DNA of 7,450 nucleotides, from contig CALFSY010000202.1 of assembly GCA_937916365.1 (NCBI GenBank), positions 1 to 7,450 of the forward strand, written 5' to 3'. The notes below the pieces were generated by a model. It did not search any database. It had not been told where the DNA came from and saw only the letters and a program-made list of their open reading frames with translations. Of the stretch, positions 1 through 5,130 are shown piece by piece. The stretch is from an uncultured Jannaschia sp. Its GTDB lineage: Bacteria; Pseudomonadota; Alphaproteobacteria; Rhodobacterales; Rhodobacteraceae. How positions within the stretch are numbered: the stretch's first letter is position 1; each line of letters starts with the position of its first letter. The position numbers and the translations under genes are program-made.

Positions 1-636
1 GTCCGCGCCTGCGTCGATCAAAGCCTGCGCTGCATCGGCCTCGGTCGCGGGATCAAACCATGTGTAAACCCAAACGACACGCATTTGCACATCAGGATTC
101 ACCGCGCGGGCATGTAAAAAAGCCGCGTTAATACCGCGAATCACCTCTGGAATTGGATAAGATGCAATATATCCTATGACATTGCTTTCTGTCATATGCC
201 CGGCGATGTGCCCGATAACCGCGCGGCCTTCGTAAAAGCGTGCCGAATAGGTGGATACGTTGGGCGTATCGCGGCGATATCCCGTGGCGTGTTCAAACAA
301 AACATCGGGAAATTGGGCTGCGACGGCATTGGTGGCATCCATATACCCGAATGACGTGGTGAAAATCATATCCGCACCATTTAGGATCATTTGTGTCATT
401 ACCCGTTCGGCATCGGCACCTTCGGGAACGCTTTCAACATAGGTTGTTTCCACCGCATCACCAAAGTGGTCTTCGACCGCCAGGCGCCCCTGGTCATGTT
501 CATAAGACCATCCCAAATCGCCGATCGGGCCAACATAGACAAACCCCACTTGAAACGGATCATCCTGCGCGATGGCAGGTGCCACCATACAGACGGTCAT
601 CGCCGCAGCGATTAAGTGTTTTGTTAGCGATGTCAT
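1..636 (-). CDS. BMP-family ABC transporter substrate-binding protein, N-terminal part (runs off left edge)
   Basis: Reading leftwards from the ATG at 636-634, the frame stays open for 212 codons to base 1, so the C-terminal third or so lies outside the window. Residues 1-23 form a Sec signal peptide: a short basic start, a hydrophobic core and an AIA cleavage site before QDD. Cys16 is not in a lipobox, so I expect a soluble periplasmic protein. The mature part shows the marks of the BMP/Med/PnrA (purine nucleoside-binding) family: VGFVYVGPIGDLGWSYEHDQGR at about 29-51, VPEGADAERV near 70-79, TSFGYMDAT near 94-102, EHATGY at 115-120, ARFYEGR at 132-138 and SYPIPEVIRGINA near 159-171. It would deliver the ligand to the two permeases and ATPase encoded upstream. 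A purine or nucleoside ligand is inferred from the family and from the linked xanthine dehydrogenase genes. It is the last gene seen and is separated from the others by 180 bp. The family call is firm; the ligand is less sure. Confidence 0.9.
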   Translation of the reverse strand, partial: MTSLTKHLIAAAMTVCMVAPAIAQDDPFQVGFVYVGPIGDLGWSYEHDQGRLAVEDHFGDAVETTYVESVPEGADAERVMTQMILNGADMIFTTSFGYMDATNAVAAQFPDVLFEHATGYRRDTPNVSTYSARFYEGRAVIGHIAGHMTESNVIGYIASYPIPEVIRGINAAFLHARAVNPDVQMRVVWVYTWFDPATEADAAQALIDAGAD

Positions 637-640
637 AAAA

Positions 641-646
641 TCCTCC
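641..646 (-). promoter_or_regulatory. Shine-Dalgarno site of the binding-protein gene
   Basis: On the minus strand GGAGGA sits four bases before the ATG at 636. It is the strongest ribosome-binding site in the window and fixes the start codon. The upstream genes mostly rely on overlapping stop/start codons, so this gene appears to be translated independently and probably at a higher level, as expected for a periplasmic binding protein. Confidence 0.8.
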
Positions 647-686
647 ATGTTATGGGATGGGTTAGGATGCCATAAGTCTTGGGCCC

Positions 687-721
687 ATGGCTTTTAATCT
701 TTACCGCCATGTTAAAGCCAT
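687..721 (-). repeat. Imperfect inverted repeat (hairpin) upstream of the binding-protein gene
   Basis: The arms ATGGCTTT and AAAGCCAT pair over eight bases, with two further A-T pairs possible across a one-base bulge, around a loop of roughly 14 bases. No run of T follows on the minus strand, so it is not a typical intrinsic terminator. A role as an RNA processing or stabilising hairpin, or as an operator, is possible. This is inference only. Confidence 0.4.
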
Positions 722-737
722 ATGATTGCCATAACAA
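709..737 (-). promoter_or_regulatory. Weak candidate sigma-70-like promoter for the binding-protein gene
   Basis: On the minus strand TTGTTA (737-732) and TAACAT (714-709) are separated by 17 bases. Each matches four of six consensus positions. Transcription would start near 702, giving a leader of about 65 bases. The -10 element lies in one arm of the inverted repeat. Such pairs arise easily by chance, so this is only a candidate. Confidence 0.2.
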
Positions 738-816
738 TGCCCATACCGACCAAAAGCACAAGGTTAATCAATCCCCAAACATGTAATCCGCGCCAGATTG
801 AACATTATTTGTGCGA

Positions 817-1743
817 CTATCTGCTAACATAAAACAATTTTCCAAGCATGGCTGGTGCATTCAAAGCCGCGCGCGCGCGATTCGATGACATAACCACCAA
901 CACAAAAATGGTCACTAAATATGGTGACGCATCCAGCAGCGCGACAGAAACGCCGATTTCGGTTGCTTGCAATCGCAGTTGTAGCGCGGCAATCCCTCCA
1001 AACAAATACGCCCCCAAAAGTGCGCGCCAAGGTTTCCAGGCCGCAAACACAACAAGCGCTAATGCAATCCACCCCGCGCCTGCGGTCATGCCTTCGGTCC
1101 ATGACGGCACGCGCACCAGGCTTAGATACGCCCCACCCAATCCGGCACACGCCCCGCCAAAGGCGATAGCCAACATGCGAATGCGCACAACATTATACCC
1201 CAGCGCGTGGGCCGCATCATGGTTTTCGCCCACGGCCCGCAGGACCAAACCTGCACGTGTGAACGCTAGCCAATACCAAACCAGCGCGATCATAAGGATG
1301 GAAAGATATACAATAGCATCATGGCCAAATAAAATTGGGCCAACCACTGGCAAATCGCTGAGCATGGATGGAAACACATTAGATGTAAGCGGCGGGTTTA
1401 TTCCGGTATATCCTTCACCCAAAAGCGCGGCCAAACCCAGCCCAAATAAGGTCAACGCTAGACCGGTGGCGACCTGATTCGTTAAAAAAATTTGCGTCAA
1501 AATTGCAAATAATAGCGATAAAATCGCACCGCCCGCAGCACCAGCCAAAAATCCAAAGACCGGTTGGGTGGTTTCGACGGCAACAATAAAACCCGCGATA
1601 GCCCCCAAAATCATCATACCTTCGACGCCCAAATTAAGAACGCCTGCCTTTTCCACAACCAATTCCCCAATCGCGGCCAATAAAAACGGGGTAGACGCGC
1701 CAATAAGCGCAACGATAAGCGATACAGGGTCAATAAAAAACAT
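817..1743 (-). CDS. ABC transporter permease of the BMP/nucleoside type (second permease, NupQ-like)
   Basis: This 308-residue inner-membrane protein is of the branched-chain-permease superfamily (BPD_transp_2), in the branch that works with BMP-family binding proteins. It is almost entirely hydrophobic, with about eight to ten membrane segments. Family marks are GELVVEKAGVLNLGVEGMM at 26-44, RAVGENHDAAHALGYN at 169-184 (the cytoplasmic loop that contacts the ATPase), and GMTAGAGWIALALVVFAAWKP at 218-238. Length is normal for the family. The ATG at 1743 lies 5 bp after the TAG of the first permease, and only a distant AGGGG precedes it, so translation is probably coupled. With the first permease it should form the heterodimeric channel for purine or nucleoside import. 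The gene ends with TAG at 819-817. Confidence 0.93.
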   Translation of the reverse strand: MFFIDPVSLIVALIGASTPFLLAAIGELVVEKAGVLNLGVEGMMILGAIAGFIVAVETTQPVFGFLAGAAGGAILSLLFAILTQIFLTNQVATGLALTLFGLGLAALLGEGYTGINPPLTSNVFPSMLSDLPVVGPILFGHDAIVYLSILMIALVWYWLAFTRAGLVLRAVGENHDAAHALGYNVVRIRMLAIAFGGACAGLGGAYLSLVRVPSWTEGMTAGAGWIALALVVFAAWKPWRALLGAYLFGGIAALQLRLQATEIGVSVALLDASPYLVTIFVLVVMSSNRARAALNAPAMLGKLFYVSR

Positions 1744-1748
1744 GGGAA

Positions 1749-2840
1749 CTACGCCGCCCCTATCCGCCGCCGAACACGAACGACGCGGTAGTGTGTCAAA
1801 ATATCAAGTGCGAGCAGGAAAAATAACAACATCCCCTGAAACGCCTGTATGGCCGAGGCCGGGATGCCCAACATAAGCTGCGCCAATTCACCCCCGATGT
1901 AGGTAAGCGCCATTAACAATCCCGCCATCAAAATCCCAATCGGATGCAAACGCCCCAAAAACGCAACGATAATTGCGGTAAATCCGTATCCAGTGTTGAA
2001 ATCTATGGTGATTTGCCCGGCGGGGCCGGAGGCTTCAAAAAGCCCGGCCATCCCCGCCAAGGCCCCCGAAACCCCCAAACAAACAATCACCAGGCGCGCC
2101 GCACTTACCTCAACAAAGGCTGCGACACGGGGCGTTTGCCCCGCCAATTTGATTTGATGGCCCAGAATATGGCGATTGAATATCACATAGGCGCCGGCAA
2201 CCGCCAAAAATGCCGCCACAACCCCCAAATGCACTCCCGTTCCTAAAATCAATTCAGGGTTATCGGTGCCGGGGTGTTGCGCCAAATTACGACTACCTGG
2301 AAACCCTGCCCCATCGGGATTACGCAACCAATTTGTTGCAGCCGAGGCTAAAATAACCTCTGCCACATACACCAATAACAGAGATACAAGAATTTCATTT
2401 GCGTGAAATCGTATGCGCAAAACGGCGGGGATCATGGCCCAGGCCCATCCACCCAAAGCACCCGCCACAACCATACCAGGAAAAATCAACACATGGGTTG
2501 ATGGATAAAAAGCTAATCCAAACGCCGCCCCGCAAAGTGCGCCAATGATATATTGCCCCTCGGCCCCGATGTTCCAAATCCCGGCCCGAAAACCAAATGA
2601 TAAACCGATTGCAATTAGGATTAGCGGCCCTGCCTTTATCAAAAGTTGCGGGCGTGAAAATTCACCAAAACGCGGATCAAACAACGGATCCCAAAAAATG
2701 ATGCGCATTGTTTCTAACGGGTCTTGACCCAGTGCGGCGAACATCACACCCCCCGCCACCATCGTTAGCACAACGGCAAACACAGGCGTTCCCATCATCC
2801 AGACCCGCGATGGCGTGGGACGACGAACAAACGCGATCAC
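1749..2840 (-). CDS. ABC transporter permease of the BMP/nucleoside type (first permease, NupP-like)
   Basis: This is a 363-residue inner-membrane protein. After a short basic N-terminus the first membrane segment is at about 15-37, and about eight to ten segments follow. The family signature GFRAGIWNIGAEGQYIIGA is at 83-101, NEILVSLLL at 148-156, and the ATPase-contacting loop GQTPRVAAFVEVSAARL at 234-250 is followed by GVSGALAGMAGLFE. The C-terminus is strongly basic (RVVRVRRR). The start is GTG at 2840-2838, which overlaps the TGA of the ATPase gene by four bases and has AGAGG seven bases upstream. It pairs with the next gene product as the second half of the transmembrane channel. Two dissimilar permeases plus one double ATPase is the usual layout for BMP-type nucleoside transporters. 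Specificity is inferred. Confidence 0.94.
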   Translation of the reverse strand: MIAFVRRPTPSRVWMMGTPVFAVVLTMVAGGVMFAALGQDPLETMRIIFWDPLFDPRFGEFSRPQLLIKAGPLILIAIGLSFGFRAGIWNIGAEGQYIIGALCGAAFGLAFYPSTHVLIFPGMVVAGALGGWAWAMIPAVLRIRFHANEILVSLLLVYVAEVILASAATNWLRNPDGAGFPGSRNLAQHPGTDNPELILGTGVHLGVVAAFLAVAGAYVIFNRHILGHQIKLAGQTPRVAAFVEVSAARLVIVCLGVSGALAGMAGLFEASGPAGQITIDFNTGYGFTAIIVAFLGRLHPIGILMAGLLMALTYIGGELAQLMLGIPASAIQAFQGMLLFFLLALDILTHYRVVRVRRRIGAA

Positions 2841-4369
2841 GGCTCAACCTCTGCCGCCACACGATCACACACATCATGGCCCCCCCCCAACATTAAACCG
2901 ATTTCCTCCATCCTTAAATCTTGGGTGAAACGTGGGGTGCTTATCCGCCCATCATTTAATGCGCAAAATCTGTGTGATATTTCCAGCAATTCGTCCAAAT
3001 CCTGACTAATGACAACGATCGCGGCGCCCTTTTGTGCTAGATCTAATAATGCTTGCCGAATAGCCATTGCGGCGGCGGCATCAACACCCCAGGTGGGTTG
3101 ATTGGCCACAAATACCTGCGGGTTTTGTAAAATTTCCCGCCCGATGACGAACTTTTGTAAGTTGCCCCCTGATAGCGCGCGCGCAATAGTTTCTGGTCCG
3201 CGAACGCGAACATCGAAATTGTCAATAACTGTGGCGGCATAAATTCGTGCGGCATGCCAATCGACAAATCCCTTATGCGCCAATCCCATGCGATGTCGCG
3301 CGGTCATCAAGGCGTTTTCTGTTAAACTAATGTCCGGCGCGGCAGCATGACCTAAACGTTCCTCTGGTGCGCATAACAGGCCAGACACCCGCCGCGCATT
3401 TGGGCCTAACCCACCGATAGGCCGCCCCGTCAGCATTACAGTATCAGGTGGGGTTAAAGTTTCCCCCGATAATGCAGCCAATAATTCATCCTGCCCATTT
3501 CCAGCAACACCCCCGATACCCAACACCTCACCTGCGTGCACAGTAAAATCAATGTTGCGCAATGGCGTGCCAAAAGGATCAGAGGATGGAATTGAAAGAT
3601 TCGTGACCTTTAGCACCGCGGCACCAGGCGCCGCCGCCATACGGGCCGGTTTTACGGGGGCTTGACCAACCATCAATTCCGCCATGTCTGCAACCGATAC
3701 TTCGCCCGGAATACAGGTGGACACCTTTTTTCCAAATCGTAGAATCGTCGCCGTGTCGCACAAGGCGTTTATTTCGTTAAGTTTATGGGATATATATAAA
3801 ATCGCCGTGCCCCCCGCGCGAAGTGTGCGCAAGGTTTGAAATAAAATATCAACCTCTTGCGGGGTTAGAACCGAGGTCGGTTCATCCATGATCAATAGAT
3901 TAGGATTTTGCAGTAAGCAGCGGATGATTTCCACCCTCTGCCTTTCACCAGCACTTAATCCCCCTACTGTGCGATTGGGGTCAAGCGGTAGGCCATAATG
4001 ATTTGACACTTCGCGAATTTGTTGCACCAAGTTTTTAGGGCGCGGCGCGGCCTCCATCCCCAAAGCAATGTTTTCCGCAACCGAAAGCGCCTCAAACAAC
4101 GAAAAATGCTGAAACACCATGGCAACACCTGCCGCGCGTGCCGCCCGTGGCTCGGCCGGAGCATATGGCACACCATTTAGCAGCATATGCCCCCGGTCTG
4201 GTTTCACCAATCCATAAATTGTTTTGACAAGCGTCGATTTCCCCGCGCCGTTTTCCCCCAACAGTGCATGGATTTCACCGGGCATGATCGAAAATGACAC
4301 ATCATCGTTTGCAACCACCCCGGGGTAGGTCTTGGTTAAACCATGGGTTTGCAACACCGGCGTGGTCAT
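2837..4369 (-). CDS. Double-domain ABC transporter ATPase of the purine/nucleoside (BMP) importer
   Basis: This 510-residue cytoplasmic protein carries two nucleotide-binding domains in tandem, the normal form for the sugar/nucleoside class. Domain 1 is complete: Walker A GENGAGKST at 38-46, Q-loop Gln87, signature LSAGERQRVE at 138-147, Walker B LLIMDEP at 158-164 and switch His195. Domain 2 has a degenerate P-loop, GVAGNGQDE at 287-295, with no GKS/T lysine. Its signature LSGGNLQK at 399-406 is intact, and its Walker B-like strand VFVANQPTWGVD at 419-430 lacks the usual D-E pair. It has Gln456 where a switch His would be expected. The degeneracy is typical of this family, in which one hydrolysing site is formed across the domains. 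The ATG at 4369 overlaps the xdhC stop (ATGA), and its own TGA overlaps the next permease start. A 9-G tract lies in the last 18 codons. Confidence 0.95.
   Translation of the reverse strand: MTTPVLQTHGLTKTYPGVVANDDVSFSIMPGEIHALLGENGAGKSTLVKTIYGLVKPDRGHMLLNGVPYAPAEPRAARAAGVAMVFQHFSLFEALSVAENIALGMEAAPRPKNLVQQIREVSNHYGLPLDPNRTVGGLSAGERQRVEIIRCLLQNPNLLIMDEPTSVLTPQEVDILFQTLRTLRAGGTAILYISHKLNEINALCDTATILRFGKKVSTCIPGEVSVADMAELMVGQAPVKPARMAAAPGAAVLKVTNLSIPSSDPFGTPLRNIDFTVHAGEVLGIGGVAGNGQDELLAALSGETLTPPDTVMLTGRPIGGLGPNARRVSGLLCAPEERLGHAAAPDISLTENALMTARHRMGLAHKGFVDWHAARIYAATVIDNFDVRVRGPETIARALSGGNLQKFVIGREILQNPQVFVANQPTWGVDAAAAMAIRQALLDLAQKGAAIVVISQDLDELLEISHRFCALNDGRISTPRFTQDLRMEEIGLMLGGGHDVCDRVAAEVEP
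2848..2852 (-). promoter_or_regulatory. Shine-Dalgarno site of the first permease, inside the end of the ATPase gene
   Basis: AGAGG on the minus strand lies seven bases before the GTG at 2840. It supports the GTG start and the 4-bp GTGA overlap with the ATPase stop codon, and so translational coupling between the two genes. Confidence 0.55.
2880..2888 (-). repeat. Nine-base G homopolymer within the 3' end of the ATPase gene
   Basis: On the minus strand nine consecutive G bases encode part of Leu-Gly-Gly-Gly (residues about 494-497) of the ATPase, some 40 bases before the downstream permease start. The tract is the longest homopolymer I saw in the window. Slippage of one base would change the ATPase C-terminus and the translational coupling. 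Confidence 0.85.
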
Positions 4370-5130
4370 CCGGCCATGGCCTGTGGTATATTTGGCGCGG
4401 CATTCACTCTGTGGTTGTGCAATAATTGTGATGCAACGCCAACGGCAATGGCGTGTGGATGTTTTCCAAGGCTTGGATCACCGATTGGGCACGTAATTCG
4501 CGAAATGTGCACATCGGAATGGCCCAGTTGGCGCAATCGGTTTTGAAACCGTGCCCATTTGGTGGACGATCCGATTAAACCGCAACTGGCAAACCCATGG
4601 TTTAGGGCCGCATGGCAAAGCGCAAAGTCAATGTCATGTGAATAGGTAAAAATAAGGTGATGCGCCCCGACAGGTGTATGGGCCATCAAGCGCGAGGGAT
4701 CCGCGGCGACAACCCGCTCAACCCCTGCTATGTCATCCGCTGGAAACCGATCTATGCTGATGTCAATCCAAGTTATGGTGAAATGTGGCAAGGGGGCCAG
4801 CACCGCCACAACCGCCCGGCCCACATGGCCCGCGCCCCACACCCAAAGCGGCGTGATATTGGCCGTGGGAAGTTGCGTGGCTTTCTCAAACATCAACGTC
4901 ACGGCACCGCCACAACATTGGTTCAAAGCAGGCCCAAGAGCAAAGCGGCGTTCCACCCGCCCCATGTCATTTTGGGCCAACATATCGCGCGCTTGGGCCA
5001 TTGCTGCCCACTCCAACGCGCCACCACCAATGGTGCCACAAATCCGGTCGGCATAAACCAACATTGCCGTCCCCGTTTCGCGCGGCGTTGACCCATACGC
5101 GGCCTTTACAGTGACGCAAATTGCCGTCAT
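4366..5130 (-). CDS. xdhC: XdhC, molybdenum-cofactor sulfuration/insertion chaperone for xanthine dehydrogenase
   Basis: This is a 254-residue cytoplasmic protein. By family it binds the molybdenum cofactor, promotes its sulfuration and inserts it into XdhB; it is not a subunit of the finished enzyme. Visible marks are GSTPRE at 13-18, GTIGGGALEW at 32-41, the conserved Cys pair in NQCCGG at 70-75, a Rossmann-type WGAGHVGRA at 98-106, the dinucleotide-fold segment GLIGSSTKWARF at 184-195, and CPIG plus GKHPHAIAVGVASQLL at 214-237. The start is taken at the ATG at 5130-5128, which overlaps the xdhB TGA by four bases. A longer in-frame reading from 5328 adds 66 residues unlike XdhC and lies wholly inside xdhB. 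From this start only 12 residues precede GSTPRE, somewhat shorter than usual. Its stop overlaps the ATPase start. Confidence 0.93.
   Translation of the reverse strand: MTAICVTVKAAYGSTPRETGTAMLVYADRICGTIGGGALEWAAMAQARDMLAQNDMGRVERRFALGPALNQCCGGAVTLMFEKATQLPTANITPLWVWGAGHVGRAVVAVLAPLPHFTITWIDISIDRFPADDIAGVERVVAADPSRLMAHTPVGAHHLIFTYSHDIDFALCHAALNHGFASCGLIGSSTKWARFQNRLRQLGHSDVHISRITCPIGDPSLGKHPHAIAVGVASQLLHNHRVNAAPNIPQAMAG

Larger units (their letters stand above)
637..816 (-). other. 180-bp spacer between the second permease and the binding-protein gene
   Basis: This is the only sizeable non-coding gap in the window. It holds the binding-protein ribosome-binding site, an imperfect hairpin (687-721), a weak promoter-like pair (709-737) and a hydrophobic open frame without a normal start codon (712-804). 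I see no U-rich terminator, so the message may run through into the binding-protein gene. Confidence 0.7.

Noticed and set aside
868..879. Alternating CG run of 12 bases near the end of the second permease gene (possible Z-DNA or slippage site).
   Set aside because: It encodes Arg-Ala-Arg-Ala in the basic C-terminal tail in frame. Simple codon use explains it.
848..1477. A 209-codon plus-strand open frame opposite the second permease, and similar plus-strand frames elsewhere.
   Set aside because: They lie antisense to clearly recognisable genes, show no domain pattern, and are shadows of the minus-strand coding frames.
1483..1489. A T TTT TTA heptamer in the zero-frame phase in the second permease (residues 85-87), as in programmed -1 frameshifting.
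   Set aside because: A shift would stop after about 22 codons and truncate the permease in its membrane core. The residues are ordinary for the segment, I saw no clear downstream stem-loop, and such runs occur by chance.
3050..3520. Degenerate Walker A, Walker B and switch residues in the second ATPase domain as a sign of a broken gene.
   Set aside because: Asymmetric second domains with GNGQ-type P-loops and QPT-type Walker B strands are usual in double ATPases of this family, and the signature motif is intact.
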